From assembly GCA_002336475.1 (NCBI GenBank), contig DDCX01000013.1, positions 2,047-11,008 of the forward strand: a DNA stretch of 8,962 bases, given 5' to 3'. The notes beneath the pieces were generated by a model. The model ran no database searches. It was not told the DNA's origin and saw only the letters and a program-made list of their open reading frames with translations. The DNA comes from Flavobacteriales bacterium UBA1995. Lineage in GTDB: Bacteria > Bacteroidota > Bacteroidia > Flavobacteriales_D > Sanyastnellaceae. The stretch's first letter is position 1, and each line of letters opens with the position of its first letter. Shown here one piece after another: positions 1 through 6,775 of the stretch. Both the position numbers and the translations under genes were made by a program.

Positions 1-1
1 A

Positions 2-1405
2 ACAGACGGATTTCGTTTCGACATGGGTCCCAGCTGGTACTGGATGCCCGATGTTTTTGACCGCTATTTCGCCTACTTCGGCAGACGGGTCGATGAGTTT
101 TACGATTTGGTCAGGTTAGACCCCTCCTATCGGGTAGAGTTCGACCAAGGTCCCTTTGACGTTCCTGCCGGCATTCCAGCCTTGGCGCAGGCGTTCGAAT
201 CCATTGAGCCCGGGGCAGGAAAAGCACTGGAGGCCTTCTTGGCGGAGGCCAAGGTCAAATACGATGTGGGAATGGGGCGTTTCGTGAACAAGCCCGCCCA
301 CTCCATCTTGGAGTTTGCGCGTTTGGACATCCTCAAAGACGCGCCGAGGCTGCAGCTTTTGCGCAGCTTCAGTGACCATGTGCGCAAATACTTCAAAGAC
401 CCACGGCTCATACAGCTCATGGAATTCCCAGTGCTGTTTTTGGGGTCCAAGCCGCAGACAACACCGGCACTGTACAGCCTGATGAATTACGCAGACAGCG
501 CGCTGGGGACCTGGTATCCCATGGGGGGCATGCATGGCATCGTGGACGCTATGGTTTCTGTCGCAAAAGACCAAGGCGTAAAATTCCATACCGGTCAAGC
601 CGTCGAGGGCATTATAGATCTAAAGGGAAAAACAGCAGGCATTCAAGTGGGAGGCAAAACCATTGAAGCAAACCATGTGATCGCTGCCTGCGATTATCAT
701 CACGCTGAGCAACACCTCATGCCGGCCAAATTCAGGCGCTATGACACCCGCTATTGGGAAAAACGCGCGATGTCTCCCAGCTCACTGTTGTTCTACTTAG
801 GAATCGACCGCAAACTTCCTGGACTCAAGCACCACACGCTGTTTTTTGACACCCCATTTGACGCGCACGCAGAAGAGATTTACGACCGACCAGATTGGCC
901 CGTAGACCCCCTCTTCTATGTTTGCGCCCCCAGTGTAACCGACCACAGCGTCGCACCCGACGGTTGCGAAAACGTCTTCCTATTGGTGCCCATCGCCCCA
1001 GGAATAGAACACGACGAATCCGCATGCGAACGGATATTCGGCCAAATCATGGACCGGTTTGAAGCCAAAATGAACATCCCGGTGAGGGAGCACATTGTCT
1101 ACCGCCGTCAATACGCCCACAAAGAATTCATTGCGGACTACAATGCATTCAAAGGCAATGCATACGGCCTGGCCAATACTTTGAACCAAACGGCTTTTTT
1201 GAAGCCCAAACTCAAGTCGAAACTGCCCGGGACTTACTTTGCGGGTCAATTGACCACCCCTGGTCCAGGAGTTCCGCCCAGCATCATCAGTGGACAAGTT
1301 GCCGCTGGCGAAATCCTAAAGTCTTTGGGGATGAAAGGTCCATCTGAAGTGGTTCCCATAGAACAACCTGCCGCTTTTAGTGCTTACCAGTCTGTACCAT
1401 CATGA
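2..1405 (+). CDS. crtI: Phytoene desaturase CrtI, 5'-truncated by the window edge
   Basis: FAD-dependent desaturase that converts phytoene to lycopene by four desaturations at the membrane. The frame is open from base 2 and already reads DGFRFDMGPSWYWMPDVF, a sequence that in CrtI proteins follows the N-terminal Rossmann GxGxxG motif by about 30-40 residues. The true start therefore lies upstream, and the ATG at 23 is internal. Of a usual length near 490 residues, 467 are visible. A mid-protein GGMHGIVDA motif (about 526-552) and the C-terminal FAD-binding signature TPGPGVPPSIISG (about 1256-1294) are classic for Bacteroidota CrtI. After that signature the protein carries a tail rich in Pro, Ala and Ser. 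The stop TGA overlaps the crtB ATG as ATGA (1402-1405), implying coupled translation. The family call is firm; strict four-step specificity is inferred from the neighbouring crtB and crtYcd. Confidence 0.95.
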   Translation, partial: TDGFRFDMGPSWYWMPDVFDRYFAYFGRRVDEFYDLVRLDPSYRVEFDQGPFDVPAGIPALAQAFESIEPGAGKALEAFLAEAKVKYDVGMGRFVNKPAHSILEFARLDILKDAPRLQLLRSFSDHVRKYFKDPRLIQLMEFPVLFLGSKPQTTPALYSLMNYADSALGTWYPMGGMHGIVDAMVSVAKDQGVKFHTGQAVEGIIDLKGKTAGIQVGGKTIEANHVIAACDYHHAEQHLMPAKFRRYDTRYWEKRAMSPSSLLFYLGIDRKLPGLKHHTLFFDTPFDAHAEEIYDRPDWPVDPLFYVCAPSVTDHSVAPDGCENVFLLVPIAPGIEHDESACERIFGQIMDRFEAKMNIPVREHIVYRRQYAHKEFIADYNAFKGNAYGLANTLNQTAFLKPKLKSKLPGTYFAGQLTTPGPGVPPSIISGQVAAGEILKSLGMKGPSEVVPIEQPAAFSAYQSVPS

Positions 1406-2337
1406 ATGCTCACCCGCCAATAATCAGCTGCGAGACTGCGCCCGAAATCAAAGCAGTACCGAGCCCTCCTGCTGCGATAGACAGCGCGTTGCTCGACACC
1501 GGCAAACCCTTGTTTGACCGGGTGTCAAAAGAGTGCAGTGCCCTCACCACAAAAGCTTACAGCACATCGTTTAGCCTCGGCATCCGGATGCTCTCTGCAG
1601 AATTGCGGGCCCCCATTCAAGCCGTTTATGGATTTGTCCGTTTTGCAGACGAAATCGTGGACACGTTTCATGACTTCAACAAAGAAGAGCTGTTCAAGAG
1701 GTTCAAAAACGACACCCACCTGGCCATTCAGGAACGCATTTCACTCAATCCGATCCTCAACAGTTTCCAGTGGGCTTTTCATGCTTATGACATGGACATT
1801 GCCCACGTCGAGAAGTTCCTTGAATCCATGGAGTGTGACTTGGATCAGACGGCCTACGACAGAGCGGGCTACGATGACTACATCGTGGGCAGCGCTGAAG
1901 TTGTAGGACTGATGTGCCTTTCTGTGTTCGTCAAAGGTGACAAAGAGCAATACCAGGCGCTCCTGCCCCACGCGCGCAGTTTGGGAGCCGCCTTCCAGAA
2001 GATCAATTTCCTGCGCGATCTACGCGCAGACTGGGCTGGTTTAGGCCGCACTTACTTTCCTGGCCTCGATTTGGACGGCTTTGATCACGATGCCAAGCAG
2101 ACCATAGAAGCTGAAATTGAATCGGATTTTGCGCATGCCCTCGAAGGCATCCTGAGGTTGCCCAAAACTTCAAGATTGGGCGTGTATATGGCTTACGTCT
2201 ACTACACCAGGCTGTTCCGTAAAATCCAGCGCATGCCGCACTCGCGGATCCTAGAGGACCGCATTCGCATCCCCAACAGACAAAAATTGGTGCTGTTGAT
2301 GGGGTCATACGTTCGGCACCAATTCAACCTGCTCTGA
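1402..2337 (+). CDS. crtB: 15-cis-phytoene synthase CrtB
   Basis: Squalene/phytoene synthase family; condenses two geranylgeranyl diphosphates head to head into phytoene, the first committed carotenoid step. The 311-residue product has both Mg-diphosphate-binding aspartate motifs: FADEIVD (Asp83 to Asp87) and FLRDLRAD (Asp206, Asp210), followed by WAGLGRTYFP. STSFSLGIRML at about 54-64 is the usual start of the catalytic fold. Bacteroidota homologues typically begin near LFDRVS (residue 38 here), so this protein has about 35 extra Pro/Ala-rich N-terminal residues. I keep the ATG at 1402 because it forms an ATGA overlap with crtI and no other ATG occurs before residue 63; TTG codons at 1489 and 1510 are the alternatives. 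No Shine-Dalgarno is visible, as usual in this phylum. One nucleotide separates its stop from the next gene. Confidence 0.95.
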   Translation: MNAHPPIISCETAPEIKAVPSPPAAIDSALLDTGKPLFDRVSKECSALTTKAYSTSFSLGIRMLSAELRAPIQAVYGFVRFADEIVDTFHDFNKEELFKRFKNDTHLAIQERISLNPILNSFQWAFHAYDMDIAHVEKFLESMECDLDQTAYDRAGYDDYIVGSAEVVGLMCLSVFVKGDKEQYQALLPHARSLGAAFQKINFLRDLRADWAGLGRTYFPGLDLDGFDHDAKQTIEAEIESDFAHALEGILRLPKTSRLGVYMAYVYYTRLFRKIQRMPHSRILEDRIRIPNRQKLVLLMGSYVRHQFNLL

Positions 2338-2338
2338 A

Positions 2339-2875
2339 ATGCCATCCGTGGGACGCGGCTTGACCACAGCTGTTTTGACCACCTGTGCTGTGTTGCTCAT
2401 GCAAGGCAGCGCCTGGGGCCAATCGTGCGACCTTCTTTTGGAATTGCGCGTGCGCTTCATGGACCACAGCACATTTGACCAGGCCATAGAAAGCGAGCAA
2501 GCGGCCCAACAAGCCTCCCAGGAAGGACCTGCAGAATGTATCCGCTACTGCGAAGCGCACAAGTGGGTCTCGCACACACGGGCCGCCGACTTTGGATGGA
2601 ACATGGCGGAACGCTACACGCGCTTCAAAAAAGGCATGTCCAAACTCGACAGCCTGGTCAATACCGACCCCAACGACAACGTCCTGCGGTCTCTTAGACT
2701 GAGCGTGAGCGGAACCGCTCCTCGGTTCTTGGGCGAGGACACCCATTGGGAAGAAGATGCCAAGGCCGTCCTTAAGACTTCGACCACCTCATTTTGGGCG
2801 GAAAGCCCTGACTTTGCAGATTGGATTTCGGAACTCGCTGAAGACATTCTTCGACAATTAGACGTCACACCATGA
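2339..2875 (+). CDS. Uncharacterised secreted-type protein of the carotenoid operon
   Basis: I do not recognise a named family. The 178-residue product begins with a short Arg-containing N-region, a hydrophobic stretch (TTAVLTTCAVLLMQ, about 9-22) and a plausible signal peptidase I site after Ala25-Trp26-Gly27. There is no good lipobox, so periplasmic export is more likely than a lipoprotein. The remainder looks soluble and mainly helical, with acidic/amide-rich segments (about 47-63). The block DPNDNVLRSLRLS ... APRFLGEDTHWEED (about 110-140) resembles, from memory and unchecked, a conserved pattern in hypothetical proteins beside Bacteroidota carotenoid genes. It starts 1 nt after the crtB stop and ends in an ATGA overlap with idi, so it is expressed with the pathway. 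No catalytic motif is evident. A structural, chaperone or pigment-protein role is possible but unsupported. Confidence 0.8.
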   Translation: MPSVGRGLTTAVLTTCAVLLMQGSAWGQSCDLLLELRVRFMDHSTFDQAIESEQAAQQASQEGPAECIRYCEAHKWVSHTRAADFGWNMAERYTRFKKGMSKLDSLVNTDPNDNVLRSLRLSVSGTAPRFLGEDTHWEEDAKAVLKTSTTSFWAESPDFADWISELAEDILRQLDVTP

Positions 2876-3390
2876 CCGAGGAACACGTTGTATTGGTCAA
2901 CACCCTTGATCAGGATGAGGGCACCATGGAAAAAATGAAGGCACACCGTGAGGGCCGCCTTCACCGCGCCTTTAGTGTGTTTATCCTCAACAGCCGCGGG
3001 CAATTGTTGCTGCAGCAACGCGCCCACCACAAGTACCACAGCGGAGGTCTATGGACCAACACATGCTGCAGCCATCCCCGCGACGGCGAAGGCGTGGTCG
3101 AGGCTGGAAAACGGCGCCTGGTCGAAGAAATGGGCATGCAGTGCCAGTTGGAAAAAGGCTTTGATTTTATCTATCGCTCTGAATTGGACAGTGGTCTGGT
3201 CGAACACGAATTCGACCATGTTCTGTTTGGCATCAGTGACGTCTCTCCTACCCCCAATCCAGACGAAGTAGAGGGCTACCGCTACGTCAATTTTGCTGAC
3301 TTGCGTTCGGAGATAAGCGCCAACCCAGAGGCCTTCACCACTTGGTTTAAGATTTGCTTTGAACGGGCAGCCGACCACCTCAAAAAGTGA
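2872..3390 (+). CDS. idi: Isopentenyl-diphosphate delta-isomerase, type I (Nudix)
   Basis: Interconverts IPP and DMAPP in the cytoplasm, balancing the C5 precursors that feed GGPP and carotenoids. The 172-residue product aligns along its length with the E. coli enzyme recalled from memory. Visible residues are the catalytic Cys66 in TNTCCSHP, the metal ligands His25, His31 and His68, and Glu111/Glu113 in VEHEFDHVLF, the second being the catalytic acid position. A Nudix-like helix GEGVVEAGKRRLVEEMG spans about 72-88. This is the metal/Nudix type I enzyme, not the FMN-dependent type II. It overlaps the preceding gene as ATGA (2872-2875), and its stop overlaps the GTG start of crtD as GTGA (3387-3390). 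Placement inside the operon suggests that precursor isomerisation is co-expressed with pigment synthesis. Confidence 0.96.
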   Translation: MTEEHVVLVNTLDQDEGTMEKMKAHREGRLHRAFSVFILNSRGQLLLQQRAHHKYHSGGLWTNTCCSHPRDGEGVVEAGKRRLVEEMGMQCQLEKGFDFIYRSELDSGLVEHEFDHVLFGISDVSPTPNPDEVEGYRYVNFADLRSEISANPEAFTTWFKICFERAADHLKK

Positions 3391-4859
3391 GCTCGGTTGC
3401 CATCATAGGAGCAGGAATAGGAGGTCTTGCCACCGCTGTCAGGGCGGCTGCAGAAGGACGGAAAGTCACTGTATTTGAGGCCTCTCCTGAAGTAGGTGGA
3501 AAGCTCCGGCAGCTGCACCTCGACGGTTATAGGTTTGATCTTGGCCCCAGCCTGTTTACATGGCCCGACTTGTTGCTCGACACCCTCGAGAAAGCCGGCG
3601 CACATGCCGCTCCTTTTCGTTTTACCCAACTTGACCGTTCCTGCCATTACTTCTGGCCCGACGGCACCCAATTCAAAGCTTGGAGCGACAAATCCAAGTT
3701 GTCAGAGGAAATCCAAAGCGCCTTTGGAGTGGACCCCCAACCTGTTTTGGAACACCTTGAGCGCAGCTCTGCTGGCTTCGAAGCCACCAAAGGAATCTTC
3801 CTCGAACAAAGCCTGCACGAAGCCAGCAGCTGGTCTCCGCAAAACACCTTCCGCCAATTAGGAGCAGCTTGGAGGGGACGACGGGGCCTTCCGCTGACGC
3901 AAACTTTAGACCAATGGAATGCGCGGACTGGCCACGAGAAATTGCGTCAACTGTTTAACCGCTATGCAACCTACAATGGCAGCGACCCCTACCGGGCACC
4001 CGCCATGCTGCACGTGATTCCCCATCTGGAATTTGGCATGGGCACTTTTGCGCCCGAGGGCGGCATGCACGCCATTGTCAAAGCCCTCCATACCACTGCA
4101 CTCAACTTGGGCGTCACCATTCATACCGCAACTGCTGTGGAACGAATATTGACAGAAAATGGGCGCGTTCGAGGGGTTCTCACCTCCATGGGAGAGCACA
4201 ATGCAGACGTGGTGGTTTCAGGGGCAGATGTCACGCCCACCTACCGGCAGATGCTCCCCAATCACCGCGCTCCAGAGCGCATCTTAAACGCAGAGAGCTC
4301 TACGTCAGGCGTTATTTTCTACTGGGGTGTTCGCCATCCAGCACCTGAATTGCACCTACATAACATCCTCTGGGCCGAAGATTACAGGGCCGAGTTTGAT
4401 GCCTTGTTCCAAAGCAAAACCATTGCTGAGGACCCCACTGTTTACATCAACATCGGCAGCCGCACCTCTCCAGAAGATGCCCCTGAAGGAACCGGCAACT
4501 GGTTTGTCATGGTCAATGCGCCGGCCGGATGGAAAGCCAGCGGCCTCGGTGATTTGCGGCAGCGGGTCATGGCCAAAATTCTGCGCATGACCGGCATCGA
4601 CGTATCCGAGCACCTCGCGTGTGAGCATGTATTGACACCCGATGACATTGCCACCCGAACAGGGAGCCACCGCGGCGCTCTTTATGGTCCGGCCAGCAAC
4701 AAGCCAACCAGCGCGTTTCTGCGCCACCGCAACCGCGACCGGCGCATTGGCGGCCTTTACTTTGTAGGCGGAAGCGTGCATCCCGGTGGCGGGATTCCAC
4801 TGTGCCTGTTGGGTGCGCGCATCACCCATGAATTGATTGAACGCCATGACCCCTGCTGA
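3387..4859 (+). CDS. crtD: CrtD-like carotenoid 3,4-desaturase (CrtI family)
   Basis: Second CrtI-family FAD oxidoreductase of the operon, 490 residues. It opens with SSVAIIGAGIGGLATAV (Rossmann GxGxxG at 8-13, with Glu31 closing the beta-alpha-beta fold) and has EGGMHAIVKA in the middle. It ends with YFVGGSVHPGGGIPL at about 458-472. The HPGGGIPL ending, in place of the PGPGVPPS of CrtI, is characteristic of the CrtD / 1-hydroxycarotenoid 3,4-desaturase branch. In the saproxanthin/myxol route this enzyme desaturates C3'-C4' of a 1'-hydroxylated psi end, and the hydratase cruF directly downstream fits that order. The start is GTG at 3387 inside the idi stop (GTGA); it places the Rossmann motif at the normal distance from the N-terminus. 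Substrate preference is inferred from motif and context; a different CrtI-like desaturase or isomerase activity cannot be excluded. Confidence 0.88.
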   Translation: MSSVAIIGAGIGGLATAVRAAAEGRKVTVFEASPEVGGKLRQLHLDGYRFDLGPSLFTWPDLLLDTLEKAGAHAAPFRFTQLDRSCHYFWPDGTQFKAWSDKSKLSEEIQSAFGVDPQPVLEHLERSSAGFEATKGIFLEQSLHEASSWSPQNTFRQLGAAWRGRRGLPLTQTLDQWNARTGHEKLRQLFNRYATYNGSDPYRAPAMLHVIPHLEFGMGTFAPEGGMHAIVKALHTTALNLGVTIHTATAVERILTENGRVRGVLTSMGEHNADVVVSGADVTPTYRQMLPNHRAPERILNAESSTSGVIFYWGVRHPAPELHLHNILWAEDYRAEFDALFQSKTIAEDPTVYINIGSRTSPEDAPEGTGNWFVMVNAPAGWKASGLGDLRQRVMAKILRMTGIDVSEHLACEHVLTPDDIATRTGSHRGALYGPASNKPTSAFLRHRNRDRRIGGLYFVGGSVHPGGGIPLCLLGARITHELIERHDPC

Positions 4860-5529
4860 CCGAGGTGCTTTTGGAATCAAGGGAAGGGCGGGGTCTCTGG
4901 CCCTTTGGATGGCCCTTTTGGTCATTGTGCATGCCGTGGGTATAGCAGGTGTGGTCTTCTATGATGCCAACTTCATTCTGGACCTTACCCCATTGAACCT
5001 CATGCTGACCGCAGTGGTGGTCTTGGGCTTTGGAAACCCCGATGATGCCTGGCGTTGGGCCCTCACCGCCTACATCACCTATTCCGTGGAAGTCATTGGT
5101 GTGCAAACCGGATTCCCTTTTGGAGACTATCAATATGGCACGAGGCTGGGCACCACCCTCTATGATACCCCGCCCTTGATTGGCGTGCTCTGGCTGCTCA
5201 CGCTCATGGGCACCTTGTATTGGGCCGGACAATGGGCCCCTGACCGCAAAGGGCGTGACAGAAGCTTGCTGCGCGCAGGCATCGCCGCCACCCTTATGGT
5301 GGCTTTTGACGTGATCCTGGAGCCTGTTGCCATCCGGGCCGAGTTCTGGACCTGGTCGGGAAATTCCATCCCCCTGCGCAACTACATGAGTTGGTGGGTG
5401 ATCGCTTTTGCATTGGCGTGGACATGGCGCAAGGCCTTTACCTTTCGAACCAACCGCGCTGCGGGATTGTTGCTTATCCTGCAAGCTGCATTCTTTATCG
5501 GACTGTCATTGTTGCCATGGAAATCCTGA
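4846..5529 (+). CDS. cruF: Carotenoid 1,2-hydratase CruF (DUF422 family)
   Basis: Polytopic membrane protein of the DUF422/PF04240 carotenoid biosynthesis family, which adds water across the 1',2' double bond of the acyclic psi end (for example gamma-carotene to 1'-hydroxy-gamma-carotene). About 227 residues with roughly six or seven hydrophobic segments. Recognisable family blocks are FPFGDYQYGTRLG (about 5122-5154), PPLIGVLWLLTLMG and DVILEPVAIRAEFWTW (about 5308-5355). I choose ATG 4846, which overlaps the end of crtD by 14 nt; an in-frame TTG at 4837 would add only three residues. Its 3' end overlaps crtZ by 13 nt. The CrtD neighbour supports the hydratase assignment over the archaeal bacterioruberin-type hydratase of the same family. 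Unrelated to the CrtC hydratase. Confidence 0.9.
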   Translation: MTPADRGAFGIKGRAGSLALWMALLVIVHAVGIAGVVFYDANFILDLTPLNLMLTAVVVLGFGNPDDAWRWALTAYITYSVEVIGVQTGFPFGDYQYGTRLGTTLYDTPPLIGVLWLLTLMGTLYWAGQWAPDRKGRDRSLLRAGIAATLMVAFDVILEPVAIRAEFWTWSGNSIPLRNYMSWWVIAFALAWTWRKAFTFRTNRAAGLLLILQAAFFIGLSLLPWKS

Positions 5530-5999
5530 CCGCTTTTTTGATTGTATCGATTACCTTCTTGACCATGGAAGGTGTCGCATGGGCTGCACACAAATACCTG
5601 ATGCATGGTATGATGTGGTATTTCCATCAGGACCACCATCAACACGAGCCTGGGTTCTTTGAAAAGAACGACGCCTTCTTCCTGATTTTTGCTGTGCCCA
5701 GCGCCTGGTGCTTCATTACAGGCAGTATACACGCCGACTTCCGCTTTTGGATTGGCACAGGCATCGCCGCATATGGCCTCTGCTATTTTCTGGTACACGA
5801 CGTGTTCATTCACAGAAGGTTCAATTGGTTCCGGAATGCCAAACACCCCTATTTCGCCGCCATCCGGAAAGCCCACAAGGTCCACCACAAGCACCTCAAC
5901 AAGGAAGACGGTGAATGCTTTGGCATGCTCTGGGTACCCCGGGAATACTTCAAGCAAGCCCGGAAGGCACACTTCGCCAAAAACTCCAGCGCGGCATGA
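5517..5999 (+). CDS. crtZ: Beta-carotene 3-hydroxylase CrtZ
   Basis: Membrane diiron hydroxylase of the fatty-acid-hydroxylase superfamily; adds 3-OH to beta-ionone rings (beta-carotene to zeaxanthin, gamma-carotene types to 3-hydroxy forms). All four histidine clusters are present in the 160-residue product: HKYLMH (His25, His30), HQDHH (His37, His40, His41), HDVFIH (His94, His99) and HKVHH (His120, His123, His124). Hydrophobic segments lie between the clusters. A longer in-frame reading exists from 5391, but it would add 42 residues antiparallel to no known motif and fully within cruF. The ATG at 5517 gives MEILTAFLIV, the normal CrtZ N-terminus, with a 13-nt overlap with cruF. The stop overlaps the cyclase ATG as ATGA (5996-5999). 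Confidence 0.96.
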   Translation: MEILTAFLIVSITFLTMEGVAWAAHKYLMHGMMWYFHQDHHQHEPGFFEKNDAFFLIFAVPSAWCFITGSIHADFRFWIGTGIAAYGLCYFLVHDVFIHRRFNWFRNAKHPYFAAIRKAHKVHHKHLNKEDGECFGMLWVPREYFKQARKAHFAKNSSAA

Positions 6000-6775
6000 A
6001 TCCGCACTACCTATACCTTACTGTTGACCTCGCCGTACTGGCGGTTCCGCTGGCTTTCAGCTTTGACCGAAAGGTGAGGTTTGCACGCTTTTGGCCCGCA
6101 CTGTTTCCCGCCATTGCCGTGATGATGGCCCTGTTCATCCCTTGGGACATCGCCTTCACAGAGGACAGCATTTGGGGATTCAATGAAGCCTACCTCAGCG
6201 GCATCTGGATCGCAGGTATTCCCCTGGAAGAGTGGCTGTTTTTTATCTGCATCCCCTACGCCTGCGTGTTCACCTACGAATCCCTGAAGCACTACGTGCC
6301 GCATCCCCCATTGAAGTCACTGGCATTGCCGCTCACCCTGCTGCTGGCAGTCGCTTCCGCATCACTGGCCATCGCCTATCCCGAGCGCCAATACATCGCC
6401 ACCACTTGCGCACTGACCGCTCTCTTTTGCACAGCGTTGGGCCTTGCCGCAGCTTCCAAGCCCGCTGTGCGCCAATGGAATCACCGGCTGTGGTTGGCCT
6501 ACCTCCCCTTGCTGGTGCCTTTTATCCTATCCAATGGCGTACTCACGGGATTGGACTTTTGGCAGTACCCGGTGTTCAACCGCGAAGTACAAGATGTCGC
6601 CGACCAAATCGTCTGGTACAACAACGACCACAACCTTCGCATCCGGATTTTTTCCGTGCCTCTGGACGACCTGATCTATGGATTTCTGATGATCGCCATG
6701 ACCATCATTTCCTATGAACTGATCGCCAAAAAAATAGGGCTGGTTACGGGCTCGCCGCCTGCAGCACGGCCTTGA
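5996..6775 (+). CDS. crtYcd: Lycopene beta-cyclase, fused CrtYc-CrtYd type
   Basis: Integral-membrane lycopene cyclase of the CrtYc/CrtYd type, with both halves in one 259-residue chain, as usual in Bacteroidota. It forms beta rings on the psi ends of lycopene. The internal duplication is visible: the first half carries GIPLEEWLFF (PLEE at 76-79) and the second half SVPLDDLIYGF (PLDD at 222-225). Each motif lies in an equivalent hydrophobic helix and supplies the acidic residues thought to be needed for activity. About seven hydrophobic segments are present. The reading frame is open from 5915, but the start that fits the family and the ATGA overlap with crtZ is 5996 (MNPHYLYLTVDL). The last 32 nt overlap the convergent EEP gene. 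Whether it cyclises one or both ends cannot be read from sequence. Confidence 0.94.
   Translation: MNPHYLYLTVDLAVLAVPLAFSFDRKVRFARFWPALFPAIAVMMALFIPWDIAFTEDSIWGFNEAYLSGIWIAGIPLEEWLFFICIPYACVFTYESLKHYVPHPPLKSLALPLTLLLAVASASLAIAYPERQYIATTCALTALFCTALGLAAASKPAVRQWNHRLWLAYLPLLVPFILSNGVLTGLDFWQYPVFNREVQDVADQIVWYNNDHNLRIRIFSVPLDDLIYGFLMIAMTIISYELIAKKIGLVTGSPPAARP

Noticed and set aside
526..4101. Similar GGMHGIV / GGMHAIV stretches in crtI and crtD as a DNA repeat
   Set aside because: The similarity is at protein level between paralogous CrtI-family enzymes; the DNA has diverged and is not a repeat element.
4822..5484. Minus-strand open frame of 220 codons over crtD/cruF
   Set aside because: Gly/His/Gln-rich shadow without domain or start context; the plus-strand CruF blocks explain the coding signal.
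5391..5516. 42-codon upstream extension of crtZ
   Set aside because: It is a frame-shifted reading of cruF, and family length and N-terminus fit ATG 5517.
5382..5972. Minus-strand open frame of 196 codons opposite cruF/crtZ
   Set aside because: The plus strand encodes all four CrtZ histidine clusters over the same bases; the antisense has no motif.
5915..5995. 27-codon upstream extension of crtYcd
   Set aside because: It lies wholly within crtZ and resembles no cyclase sequence; ATG 5996 gives the ATGA overlap and the family N-terminus.
6728..6746. T-run on the minus strand just after the EEP stop as an intrinsic terminator
   Set aside because: No complementary stem precedes it (AGCCC occurs as a direct, not inverted, repeat), and the run encodes Lys codons of crtYcd.
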